Part shown: positions 45,576 to 56,300 of the stretch, piece after piece | How positions within the stretch are numbered: the first letter of the stretch is position 1 | Layout: each line of letters opens with the position of its first letter | Origin: Perca fluviatilis | Lineage: Eukaryota > Chordata > Actinopteri > Perciformes > Percidae | Assembly: GCF_010015445.1 (NCBI RefSeq) | Contig: NC_053118.1 | Location: 7,501,781 to 7,565,780 of the forward strand | Reading direction: 5' to 3' | Length of the DNA stretch: 64,000 nt | The notes under the pieces: generated by a model | What the model saw: only the letters and a program-made list of their open reading frames with translations | What the model was told of the DNA's origin: nothing | Databases searched by the model: none | Position numbers and translations under genes: made by a program

Positions 45576-46338
45576 CGTTGCACTGGTTTAAAGTGTAGTT
45601 TCACAATTGTCTTTCCAAAAACAAAATCCACGGGTTTGTTGCGATCTGTTTTAATTTCGATGCGTATGTTTTTGATGTAATTTTTCGACAGCGGCATATA
45701 ATGGAGTGTATGGTAACCGAATGTTCGTTATGTCACCAAAGTCACCTTTCACATTCAAGCACACCAAGCAGTGGTGAGTAACTGTCGCCGACCGCTTTGA
45801 TACTGAATGATATCCGTGATAGACAAACAGGTTATATATGCCTGCGTTTAAATCACAAGGATATGTAGACGGCCGTTTGGATAGCGTCCACCATTCATTA
45901 ACTTTCAGTCCGGAGCATGTAAGCCAGAGGGGGTACGTTTTGATTTTGTAAAGACCGTCGCCTTTGAAGTCAATCCGCTTTGGTCACGTTGTTGAAAGAG
46001 GCGCCAAAGGAGGCATCATATTTTTTAACCGGGCGGACCAGGTATTCCAGGAGATCTTTAGGACGATTATAGTACCCCTGCCTGTTAAATTTTCCACTCA
46101 CCAAGGGCTGAGGCTCATCGCTCACTCGGTTCAGTTCAAAATAGGATGAATCTGCCGGTAAATTATACCACGTGCGAGGATATATGATTTCGCATAGGCC
46201 CACCAACCATTCGCCAGCAAGTTCAATCGGTTTTGCCAAATCGATTGTGTAACAACTGCTAGTATTACTTTTAAATATCTCCTTACTGGCGTTGGAAGGC
46301 AGAGTCACATAAAAGCCCTCAGAGGCGGTGTGTTCCAT
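45576..46338 (-). pseudogene. Minor capsid (penton-like, single jelly-roll) protein of Polinton A, frameshifted
   Basis: The open N-terminus of 122 codons (45970-46338) begins MEHTASEGFYVTLPSNASKE and continues ELAGEWLVGLCEIIYP, the signature of the Maverick penton-like protein. The C-terminal region (around 45576-45850) is recognisable only in pieces. The intact form would cap capsid vertices. Confidence 0.82.
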
Positions 46339-46349
46339 GATTCTCTATT

Positions 46350-47543
46350 GAGTGCGAGTGATGGACCGGTCTTTGTACACAGAGGTTTTATATACCGCAC
46401 CACATCAGCCAATTTAACCCAGCTGTTAAATTTTTTCGGCAAGTTTTTCCATTGCACAAAAGCCTGTTTTTCTCCCTTGACAGTGCAGCGTTTTTAGGAT
46501 TTTTTCCACTTGAAACATTTTGTTGGCGGCCATTTTTACTTTTTGCATCTCTGCTTCATAAATGACCCCTGCAGCTCCGCCCGTCATAGTCTACTAATTT
46601 ATATACGGGGGTTACGGGGGAATACGCTCGGTCACTGTAAAGACTTCGTCCGTAAAACTCTGCTCGTATTTTTTATCGAAAACGCCTCTCACTTTCGACA
46701 GACGCACCAGATCTCCTTTCTTAAAAGCCATCTTTATTTTATTCCTGTGACGAGAGGCAAAGGTGCCGTACAGATTGTGGAACACTTGATCGGTGTTCTC
46801 CGCTGTGACCTCCATAGGAGTCATTTTAATAGAGGTGTGATAACTGTTATTATAACTCTGTACCAGGTCTGGTAAGACGTCGAGGTATCGTCTGGTGTTG
46901 TGAGCAGTAAAATATTTATACATGCGAAGTTTTCAGAGTTGCGGTTATAACGGCTCAACAACCGACGCTTTTAAGTCACTCGCCCCTAAAATGTTTGATG
47001 TTGTGTTTCTTCATCAGAGTCTCAAATTTCTTGTTGAAAAACTCTTTCCAGCGTCCGTTTGTAGCTTTAGAGGTATTAAACTTTCTTGAAACACCGATTG
47101 AAATGCTTTTACCACTTCGAGGCAGTCTTCCTCTTCAACGCACGCACATATGCTTTTTCCGAAAATACATCTATGACGGTCAGTAAATAATTAAACCGGC
47201 TATTATGTTCTGCCAAGGCTTGCATGTCACAGAGATCGGCTTGGAATTGATTTAAAGGCTTAGTAACAAACACTTTCGGTTTCTCTTGAAATGTACTCTG
47301 GCAGGCTTATGCAATGTATAAGCATCTTGCTCTGCTAAAAATCTCTAACTTCCTGAACACTGACATTTTCGCCAGTCTCATCCTTTTACACCCCTGACGG
47401 AGTCGTTTTACACCTCCATAGCTGGCTGGATTTAGAGGATCGTAATACACTTTTTCCATCACACGTTTCTCTGCCATCCTTTCCCTCTGAGACCTCAACA
47501 GTTCTCTAAGACATCCGGTATGCAAGAATGAGTCTTTATTCAT
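46350..47543 (-). pseudogene. Retroviral-type (DDE) integrase with chromodomain of Polinton A, frameshifted
   Basis: Starts MNKDSFLHTGCLRELL. The N-terminal part includes YYDPLNPASYGGV. The catalytic core lies in broken frames around 46950-47290. The C-terminal core and SH3-like part are open at 46612-46923 (NSYHTSIKMTPMEVTAE; KKGDLVRLSKVRGVF). A chromodomain start (MFQVEKILN) lies near 46490-46520. Integrases of this type insert the element into host chromosomes, and chromodomains on related transposons bias integration towards marked chromatin. Confidence 0.83.
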
Positions 47544-47559
47544 TTTCTTTTCTTTTTTT

Positions 47560-47820
47560 TTTTTCCTTTATTTACAAAAGATTGTAGATACAACATGTCA
47601 TTCAAGTTTTGTTGAAAAGAAATATTCAAGGATACACACTGGATTACATATGTTAAAAACACTGTGATATTTTGTTGAAAAGAAAATACAATTCTTAAAA
47701 CAGATATAAAGATAAAAAAGAAATATTCAAAGATACATGCAGGTTACATATGTTTAAAAGTAAATGTCACACATTTAAAAACTTTTTTGGTTTTTGTTTT
47801 CCGTTCTAAATATGGTAAAA
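47560..47820. repeat. AT-rich spacer with a ~110-base imperfect direct repeat
   Basis: The word AGAAATATTCAA, then GGATACACACTGGATTACATATG, recurs as AGAAATATTCAAAGATACATGCAGGTTACATATG about 100 bases later. It lies between the integrase start and the end of the next minus-strand gene. The same arrangement is found in copy B at 63546-63705. It holds no gene and may contain the integrase promoter. Confidence 0.7.
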
Positions 47821-47829
47821 TAGAACTCT

Positions 47830-48757
47830 TATGAGTCCTCATAACACTTCGGTGACCAAACGAGTTGGAAGATTTTCACAGAATCCTGACCAATCAAATT
47901 GTCGTATACTATCTCGGTGATGGGATCAAAGATCTTCTTTGCTAGTTTCAGTTCATATAGTAGCGTCTCTGCTACCATGCGCCTCTGAAATCTTCTGTTT
48001 CGTGGTGTGTGCGTAACGTAACAGACGTTGAATAGCTGGAATGAAACGAGGTGTTATGAGTCTTTTCATCAAACGATAGAAGTTGTCCCGTAAAGTTGTC
48101 AGCCAATGCTTCCAGGCAGTCATGCTGCCTCTGGCTCTCGGATGGTCAATCGTGCATCCATGACACAGAGCCCGTCTGTCTTTGTGTATAATCAAGTTGA
48201 GGTGAAGTGAAACGGCTGATTTGACGGTGTCGGTGAGGACAGAAGATACCCACCCATCGGTCTCATCTTTCCTGGCAGTCCTCCTGTTTGTCCGGATTAG
48301 GCTTTCAGGGCTCTCCTGAGCATCTGGAGGGCTCTCCTCCTCCTCCATCTCATCCTCCTCCTCCTCCTCCACTGAGGAAGGAGGACCTTCCTCTCTTCCA
48401 CTCCTCCTCCTCCTCCCCTCTTCTCCGACTCTGAATCGTCCTCCAACGACTCCCTCCGCTTCCACAGCCTCCCTCACAGACCACTTTCAGGGTTTCCCTC
48501 CTCAGATTGACTGTCCGGAGGCATGTCAAATGTCTCAGACTCCGTATAGCAGCGTAGCCAGCGTTCAGCCCCATAATCGCATAATCCAGCCTGTCTGTCT
48601 CGGGGAGGGCGGGGGCCTTGGAGGTCATGCCCGTCTGTCTCTGGAGGAGGCGAAGAGGACCCGTGTGTAAGTGTTTTTGTCCGGGTGGGGTGTAAGTGGG
48701 GCTCTTTGTTGCTGAGTCGAACATTGTTGTAATCTTTCTTTGTTCCCCGTTGAACAT
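47830..48757 (-). pseudogene. Acidic Polinton protein with CxxC-type C-terminal motif, copy A, frameshifted
   Basis: Two overlapping frames: the N-terminal part (48350-48757; TKSPTYTPPGQKHLH) and the C-terminal part (47953-48477). The second contains a Glu-rich run (VEEEEEDEMEEEE), then the conserved-looking RALCHGCTIDHP and a helix-rich tail (RFIPAIQRLLRYA). The CHGC...H arrangement suggests a metal-binding domain. Proteins with this motif recur in animal Mavericks without assigned function. ATG candidates are at 48757 and 48724. One indel near 48470 and another near 47960 break the frame. Confidence 0.6.
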
Positions 48758-48788
48758 CTTACCATGTTCTGTCACTGTCTGCTTCAGT

Positions 48789-48882
48789 CTTTATACTATT
48801 GTAGGGGGTGTGGTTAATAAAATTCTGGAACGGGGCGTAGTTTGGAAACTTCTGGAAAAGAGGTGTGGTATGGGCGTGGTTA
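48789..48882 (-). promoter_or_regulatory. Candidate promoter of the acidic CxxC gene (TATA plus CACCC/GC boxes)
   Basis: On the minus strand TATAAAG (48795-48789) lies about 32 bases before the first ATG. Further upstream are AACCACACCCCC (48814-48803) and AACCACGCCC (48881-48872), plus a third CACACC word between them. Repeated CACCC-like sites upstream of a TATA box are a classical eukaryotic promoter layout. Not tested. Confidence 0.5.
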
Positions 48883-49070
48883 AAAAAAAATAAAAATAAA
48901 TAAATACAAAAATAAAAATCTAAAGTTTAGAGTTTTTTTCACAACCAGTGTATTTTTCCACCGCGGCTGCTATGGAAGAGATTGGTCAATCTATCCTCAC
49001 CTCCATCATCCTGTCAGCCCATTCCAATGCTGGTAAGGCAAGCATGGTTCTGAATAAGCTGCACTCTGTA

Positions 49071-49648
49071 TTAAATCTTATGAAACAAAGAGGTCACAGG
49101 ACCTCGTTGTTTCCGAATCTCTGGAGAGCAGAAGGGCCTGGAACCACCAGGCCACGTCATGGCTGTGGTAACAGATGGCCATGTTGATCCACAGACGATG
49201 TTCATCTTAGACAGGTCGCTATCGCTGGGATAATTATCCATTCTAGGACGCCCCCTCGGAGTTGTCTTCAGCTGCTTACCGATGTTCACCGACACTTCCT
49301 CCTCCTTACATTCTATCAAAACAGTCTGAGTCTCTTTATCTTGAGAAGCGTAGTCGGGTTCTCGGAGTTGCTCTGATCAGTGCCAAATTGTAGGATCGTC
49401 ATCACCCCCCAGTCGTCAAAGCTCATTTTCACCATGACTGTAGAAGGAGTCAGCATCTCCCCTTCCTTCAACTGATAAAAGCAAAGTTCACCTTCTTCAT
49501 ACTTGAAGATATACCCCCAGGCCCCACACATACCACTAGCTTGTAGAGGCCATTCTTCATGCAGAGATTCTGACCGGGGCATCTGTACGCACAGATACAC
49601 TACGCATTTCTTTGGAGCTCCGGTGTCGTGAAGAGAATCTTGGAACAT
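49071..49648 (-). CDS. Unrecognised accessory gene next to the right end of Polinton A
   Basis: An ATG at 49648 opens 110 codons (MFQDSLHDTGAPKKCVVYLC, then WGYIFKYEEGELCFYQLKEG). It overlaps a second frame to 49071 (IECKEEEVSVNIGKQLKTTP), so one indel near 49320-49340 probably splits a single gene of about 190 residues. Composition is globular, with Trp, Cys and Phe. It is transcribed inward from the right inverted repeat, which carries a TATA-like element. I recognise no family. Variable end genes in such elements are often host-interaction factors; that is analogy only. Copy B does not reach this position in the window. Confidence 0.5.
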
Positions 49649-49744
49649 TGTTATTGGAGTTCACAGATCAGCGAAGAAGCCCACCGGCTGGAGGTGCTCC
49701 TTGGTACGGACTCAATGGAGCGGTTGCTTCTTCATCAGACATCT

Positions 49745-50140
49745 CTGCAGCGCTACTCAAACTTACATTCATGCTGTGTGTAGAATGAAAACCTATCTTT
49801 CTCTGTTTCAACCGGAAGAAACCCTTTTATGCTCAAAATTAGCTTACACCCCCCTCTCTCTCACTGGATCATTTCAAAACATCCGGATATTTCATCTCTA
49901 ACGCTCATTGGATCATTTTAAATGAAACATTTTTCTTACTCCCTGTGACTCCTCATTGCATCACTCTAACACTGTCATTTCGGACATGCTTTCCTTCTAG
50001 AAGCTTCCAGAACGTCCAGTCACACACACCTGGAAGGCATCAATCACTTTCTGACAGGTCGTGACCCTCTTGGACCCCAGGTCAAAAGGTCATCCATCAA
50101 AATCCCACATACCAAAGTGATAGTAACCCCTCCCTATATC
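49745..50140 (-). repeat. Right terminal inverted repeat of Polinton A
   Basis: Reverse complement of 35384-35783. It includes the inward-facing CATAAAAGGG (49831-49822) and ATGAAT/GTAAGT (49772-49761). It differs by scattered substitutions and indels. The terminal bases beyond GATATAGGGAGG do not match between the ends. Confidence 0.93.
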
Positions 50141-50450
50141 CCAACCCGGAAAGCAGACCCCATCATTGAACATTCCAGAACACTTTTAACCTGAACTCCA
50201 CGCCCCAGTAGGTGGAAAGAACGGAGGAGGAGACACATCTTTGAAGCAGAAGAGGATCTTTGAAGGATCTGAAGGCTGCCTCACTGACTTTAACGTCAAA
50301 AAGCCAAAAAGCCAAAATCTGAAAAAGGACAACAGTGAAAAAAAGCTGAAGGTCCCAATCATCACCGGAACATCTGAAAGCTGAATGAAAGCACAGTTAC
50401 AGAGAGCCAAAACGACGGAAGACGAACGGACCAAGGAATGGACAACTGAA
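50141..50450. other. Transition from Polinton end to polypurine tract
   Basis: Unique-looking sequence that becomes progressively purine-rich, without a gene or recognisable repeat family. Confidence 0.5.
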
Positions 50451-52620
50451 CGGATGGACAACCCAGAAGAAGGAACAGTGAGAATCACAACCGACAAATA
50501 GAACACAGGAAGGAAAAAGAAAGAGACAAGAGAAAGAGACAGGAGGAGAGAGAGAGAACAAGAGAAAGACAGGAGAGAAAAGAGAGAGAAACAGGAAAGA
50601 AAAAGACAAACAGGAGGAGGAAAGAGAACGTAGAAGAAATGGAAAAGGAACAGGAAAACACGAAAGGAAAAGGACACACAGAGGACAGGGAGAAGGAAGG
50701 AAGAATAAGGAGGACAAAGACACAGGAAAAGAGGAAAAGACAAGAGGAGACAGAGACGACACGAGACAAGACACAGGAAAACGGAGAAAGAATGAGAGAA
50801 AGAGAGAGAGAGAGGACACAGAGAAAGAGGAGAAAGAGACAGACAAAGAAGGAGACATGGAACGACAACACACAACCAAGAAAAAGAAGGACAAAGACAG
50901 GAGAAAGAGACAGGAGGAGAGAGAGACAGGAGAGAGAGAAAGAGGAAAAGACACAAGAGACAGGAGAGGAGGACACAGGAAGGAGGACAAGAAAAGACAA
51001 AGAGGAAACACACGGACAATGGAGGAAGACACGAGACAAAGAGACAAGGAGACAAAAAGAGAAAGAGACAAAAAGAGGAAACAGAGAGACAGAGACAAGA
51101 GACACACGACAGAGAGAAAGACACAGGAGGAGAGAAGGAGAGAGAGAAAGAGAGGAGAAGGAGAAAAAGACACATGGATGGAGACAGAGGAGGGAGAAGG
51201 AGGAGGACAGAGGGAGACAAGAGAAAGAGACAGGGAGAAATGGAGAGAGAAGGAGAGAGACACAGAGGAGAAGGAGTGGATGGAGAGGAAAATAGAGAGG
51301 AAATGGAGGAGAGAGGAAAGAAAAGACAGAAACAGAGAGAGGAGGATGGAGAGAAGAGAGAGAGAAAAGAGAGAGAGAGAGGAGGAATATGGATGGAGAG
51401 AGAAGGAGAGAGAGAGAAAAAGAGAAAGAGACAGGAGAGGAGGGAGAAATGGATGGAGAGAAGGAGAGAGGAAAAAGAGGAAAGAGACAGAGGAAGGGAT
51501 GGAGAGGACAGAGGGAGAAGAAGAATGGAGAGGAGAAGGAGAGAAAAAAGAGAAAGAGACAGGAAAGTGGATAGAGAGAAGAGAGACAGAGGGAGAAGGA
51601 TGGAGAGGACAGAGAGAAAAAGAAAATAGAGAGAGAGAGAGAGGAAAGAAAAAGAGAAAACAGAGATATGGATGGAGGAGAGAGAGGAAAAGAGAGAGAG
51701 ACAGAGAGAGGGAAGGAGAAGATGGATGGAGAGGACAGAGAGGGAGGGAGAAGGAATGGAGAGAAGGAGAGAGAAAGAGATGGAGAGACGGAGGGAGAAT
51801 ATGGATGGAGGAGAGAAGGAGAGAGAGAAAAGAGAGAGATGGAGAGGGAGGGAGGAAGGAGGGATGAGAGACAGAGGGAGGAGAAGGAATGGAGAGAGGA
51901 AGGAGAGAGGAAAAGAGAAAGAGACAGGAAGAGTGGAGGAAAGTGGATGAGAGAGGAAGGAGAGAGAAGGAGAGGGAAGGAGGGATGGAGGAGGACAGAG
52001 AGAGAAAATAGAGAGAGAGAGAGAGAAAGAAAGAGGAATGGATGGAGAGAGAAGGAGAGAGAGAGAAAGAGAGAGAGAGAGGACAGAGAGAGGGAGGAAG
52101 GATGGAGAAGGAGAGAGAAAGAGATAGGGAGGGAGGAAGGTGGATGGAGAGAAGGAGAGAAAGAGAGAGATAGAGGAAGGAGGAGGACAGAGGGAATGGA
52201 GAGAGAGAAGGAGAGAGAGAGAAAGAAAGAGACAGGGAGAGGGAGGAAATGGATGGAAGGAGAGACAGAGGGGAGGGGAGGGATGGAGGACAGAGGGAGG
52301 AAGGAGTAATGGAGAGAGGAAGGAGAGAGAGGAAAGAGGAAAGAGAGAGGGAGGGAGGAAGGAGAGAGAGGAGGGAAGGGAGTGGATGGAGGAAAATGAG
52401 GAATGGAGAGAGAGAGAAAGAAGAGGAACAGGATGGAGGAAAGAGAGAGGGAAGGAAGGAGGGATGGAGAGAGGGAGGAAGGAGGGATGAGAGAGAGGTG
52501 AAAGAGCAGAGAGAGGGAAAGATAGAGGGAGGTTTTAGTTTATTCAGGAAGAGGAATGGAACAGGAAGGAAGAAGGGGAAGGATAAACAGGGAATGGTTT
52601 GGAATGGATGAAATGGATAA
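50451..52620 (+). repeat. 2.1-kb polypurine/polypyrimidine tract
   Basis: The plus strand is overwhelmingly A and G. 50451-51170 is dominated by AAAGAGACAGGAGGAGAGAG-like words with frequent ACA. 51171-52520 is dominated by GGATGGAGAGAGAAGGAGAG-like words. Long frames on both strands (Arg/Glu/Lys-rich on plus, Ser/Leu/Phe-rich on minus) follow from composition. Mirror-symmetric GA runs of this kind can form triplex DNA. Confidence 0.95.
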
Positions 52621-52626
52621 TGGAAT

Positions 52627-53126
52627 NNNNNNNNNNNNNNNNNNNNNNNNNNNNNNNNNNNNNNNNNNNNNNNNNNNNNNNNNNNNNNNNNNNNNNNNNN
52701 NNNNNNNNNNNNNNNNNNNNNNNNNNNNNNNNNNNNNNNNNNNNNNNNNNNNNNNNNNNNNNNNNNNNNNNNNNNNNNNNNNNNNNNNNNNNNNNNNNNN
52801 NNNNNNNNNNNNNNNNNNNNNNNNNNNNNNNNNNNNNNNNNNNNNNNNNNNNNNNNNNNNNNNNNNNNNNNNNNNNNNNNNNNNNNNNNNNNNNNNNNNN
52901 NNNNNNNNNNNNNNNNNNNNNNNNNNNNNNNNNNNNNNNNNNNNNNNNNNNNNNNNNNNNNNNNNNNNNNNNNNNNNNNNNNNNNNNNNNNNNNNNNNNN
53001 NNNNNNNNNNNNNNNNNNNNNNNNNNNNNNNNNNNNNNNNNNNNNNNNNNNNNNNNNNNNNNNNNNNNNNNNNNNNNNNNNNNNNNNNNNNNNNNNNNNN
53101 NNNNNNNNNNNNNNNNNNNNNNNNNN
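52627..53126. other. Assembly gap of exactly 500 N
   Basis: A run of N from 52627 to 53126. The round length indicates a placeholder, so the true distance and even the adjacency of the flanking contigs are unknown. Any frame across it is meaningless. Confidence 1.
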
Positions 53127-53207
53127 AATTATTATTTACATATCTTAGTATTATTGTATCGATAATTAAATATATTTGTGAAAAGGTATTTCTCTGATTT
53201 TCGACAG

Positions 53208-53319
53208 ATGCTGTACTGGAGGGGCAATCACCGAGCCCAGAGAGTGAGAGAACCGAAAGCAAGTTGGAGATCCTACAAAAAGCTGCTGCACAATTGTGCA
53301 GACAATTGTTCAAATGTAA
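53208..53319 (+). pseudogene. Last exon of the small spliced gene, Polinton B
   Basis: Counterpart of 37353-37462 after a TTTTCGACAG acceptor. It carries small indels relative to copy A that shift the frame. The upstream exons fall in the N gap. Confidence 0.7.
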
Positions 53320-53398
53320 AAAGTTGTAAAGGTGTTAGCTGTGACATTTTGGGTTTTATTTTTATTTTTATTTCTTTTATTTTTAATCACACTTCAAA

Positions 53399-56300
53399 AT
53401 GGAGCCTGACCAGTCTTGTATAATTCCCATACAATTAGTTATTGCTGTAGACAATATGTAAACGGGGAATCCACTGCGTTTTGTAACTACCAGCTTGCAT
53501 GAAGCCATCCAAGAGTTAAATCATAATAATCCCCACCCAGACAATCGGTCTGATCAACCTCATTTAAATAACTTGGCAGCACAGAGACAGCACAACCAGA
53601 GCCTGCGAGTTACACTTTCAGCCGTTAGAAAGGGGCCTTACAAGAGCTTGATAATCATAACCATAATGACATCCCCAACCGGTAGAAAAATACCTTATTA
53701 CAAGAGATTGAGAACCATGACATTCCCGTTAGAAAACCCCTTACCGTCAATAGACCCCTGACATACATCCAGTCGAGGAGACGCTGATCGCTTTAGGGAA
53801 TTTGGAATTCCGTCAGACTTCAAAGTTACCTCCCATAGCAAACTTGGATTTTGCGCATTTTTATGAAGATGTTTTGAATCATTTAACGCCTTAGCTGAGA
53901 GAGTGAGACCTGAGGTTAGACCTAAATGACATCGTATACAGGTTGGAAATAATAGCCGAAAATGCAGCAGGAACACGATATCATCAAGTCGGTGATACGG
54001 GTTTGACTTTCAGAACGTTTTTGAAGGGTAATACTGGAGAGATTGATACACTTAACAGAGAGCTAGACGCTGACCCCACTGGAAGTATGTCATTCGGGTT
54101 GTCAAAAACCTCAGGGGCGGTGCTGGTGAAGCGAAAACTTAAAAACTCTGGTTCAAGTGAGATCAAGTGTTAAAATAAAAAAAAACACTTGCATGTAAAA
54201 TGCCCAATGAACAATAAACTATGCTTTACCATCAGCTTGGCTCTGCTTACATCAACACAGACTTCACCTACATACAGCCGTGGCCGAGCACGCTTAGAGC
54301 TTCATCATTTAGCGGGTCTGACCGGAGGCCACCGCGAGTAGCTCTAGTCACATCAATAAATTTGAACAGATAGTAAACCGGAAAATGTAGTCTTGCACAG
54401 AGACGGAGACACCGCTTCTCCGGATTTTGAAACACAATACCAAAGTCTGACCAGCCAGTGTTTCTATTCCGCTTAACGAGCATTATTATGGAATAAAAAA
54501 ATCTTAAAGGGTTTTTAGGGGTTGATAATGTATGTCATTACTGTTACCCGAGGTTGCTGCGGAGCTTAGTCCCACTCTTTGTCCGGGTCATTGCAATCTC
54601 TGTTTCGATCCTATAGGCGATACTGCGTACAGTGAGCCTGTACTGCACGCAATTGCAACAGGACTTCCATTACGCCAGTGTTACGTTAAACACAAAAAGT
54701 CTTTGAATGACACGACCCTCAGTACATGTCGAGAAGATTCACAAATGTTCAAATTGCAAATATCTCTTCTCCCTAGTACAGAGCACAAATGCATGAACCT
54801 CAAATGTAAAGGTGTGTGGTGTCCACAAAGGTGACGAGCCACACCAGTGCTACATACAACCGGTGAAATTTCAAGAAAATCAGACCCAAGATATCTTCTT
54901 TACGATTTTGAAACATTTGTCAATGACAAAGGGAGAACACATGCCCTACCTCGTGTGTGCCGAATCGCTACAGGGTGAAAAAATGGATGTCCCAACGGCT
55001 TAGACTGGGTCGAGAAGTTTCTCATGAAGTTCAGGAAACCTCAATATAAAAAAAGCTACATTTATGCGCACACAATGCTAGAGGTTTTGACAGCTACCTA
55101 ATCCTCAGAGGCCTGATGGATTTAGGAATGATCCGTCGCTTATCATGCAAGGCAGCAAAATAATCTGTTTTACAGAAACAGATTATCTGCTAAGGATTAT
55201 CGATTCCCTGTCCTTTCTTACCATGAAACTTCACCGCTATGCGAAAGCATTAGGATTTGCAGATCAATCAAAGCGGGCTTCTTTCCCACAAATTTAGCAA
55301 AGAGAAGCATCTAAAATATATTGGGCCTTACCACGCCACCGACGAATTATGATGTAGAAAGCATGTCGTCCGCTCCAAGCAAACCGAAGTTTTACAGCTG
55401 GTACAAAGAAGCATCGAGGGGTGTTTTTAACTTTGAGAAAGAGGCAGTTTTTACTGTCAAAACGACACAAATATTCTGGCTGAAGGATGCATGAAATTCA
55501 GAGAGGAATTTGTAGAGGCATGACGTGGATCCTTTCCAGCTACGTCTGTTCCCCGGCATCAATGAAAGTATTTCTCACAAAATTTCCTGGTTGAAAAGAC
55601 ACTGGGTATTCCTTAAGCCCGACGATTACAGGCGTCGGTTCAAAAAATTCTCGAGCTGCTCAATTCAATGGCTGGAATGGTTAATGTATTCAAAAAACAT
55701 TTTCATTCAGCATGCTCTAAACCTGAGGGAAAAGAAAATTGGTACGTATTTTGTCGACGGTTACGCCGCCATAGAGGGTTATTCTGGCGCCTTTGAATTT
55801 CAAGGATGTTTTATCATGGCTGTCCTACTTGTTTCCCGCCCCCACGATATCTGCCCTATGACAGGGCTTGTCCCTTTGAGGAAATGCATTGGCTAGCCAG
55901 GAGAAGCTGCATCAGTTGAGGTCCACGCATGGAGTGCATACAGAGGTGATGACGGAGCATGCGTGGACTCTGATGAAAAACACACACGGGGGTGCGAGAG
56001 TTTATGAAGAAATATGATCCACCTGAACCTCTGGCTCCTCGAAAGCGACTGTAATGGGGCGTACCAGCGCTGAGGCTACGGTACACTGCAGGTGCAGACG
56101 AATCTGTGCATTATGTAGATGTTACGTCATTGTATCCGTACGTTAACACAACAGGCTCATACCCTTTAGGCCATCCGTAATAATTCACAGAGATTTTGAC
56201 GAAATTGAAAACTACTTTGGGCTGATCAGAGCAACCGTGATTCCCCCAAGAGGTCTGTATTTTCCCGGTTTACCTTATAAAACAGCTCAAGGTAAATTAG

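Larger units (their letters stand above)
35384..50140. mobile_element. Maverick/Polinton (adintovirus-like) element, copy A, near full length
   Basis: About 14.8 kb bounded by ~400-base inverted repeats. It encodes the Polinton hallmark set: protein-primed family B DNA polymerase, packaging ATPase, adenain-like protease, double-jelly-roll major capsid, penton-like minor capsid and retroviral-type integrase. Gene order is two convergent blocks meeting near 43380. The expected 6-bp target duplication could not be identified because the outermost bases do not match between the ends. Many indels break the minus-strand genes. Such elements are regarded as endogenous relatives of adintoviruses; whether this one can be mobilised cannot be judged here. 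Confidence 0.95.

Noticed and set aside
48948..49187. Plus-strand frame MYFSTAAAMEEIGQSILTS
   Set aside because: It lies opposite the unrecognised minus-strand accessory gene and lacks a promoter; the minus-strand reading fits the inverted repeat promoter better.
50186..52611. Long open frames on both strands (up to 344 codons) of Arg/Glu/Lys- or Ser/Leu/Phe-rich protein
   Set aside because: They are a by-product of the polypurine tract, which rarely makes stop codons. Frames overlap in several phases and lack any domain.
52540..53313. Frames running through the N gap
   Set aside because: They are formed of unknown bases and carry no information.
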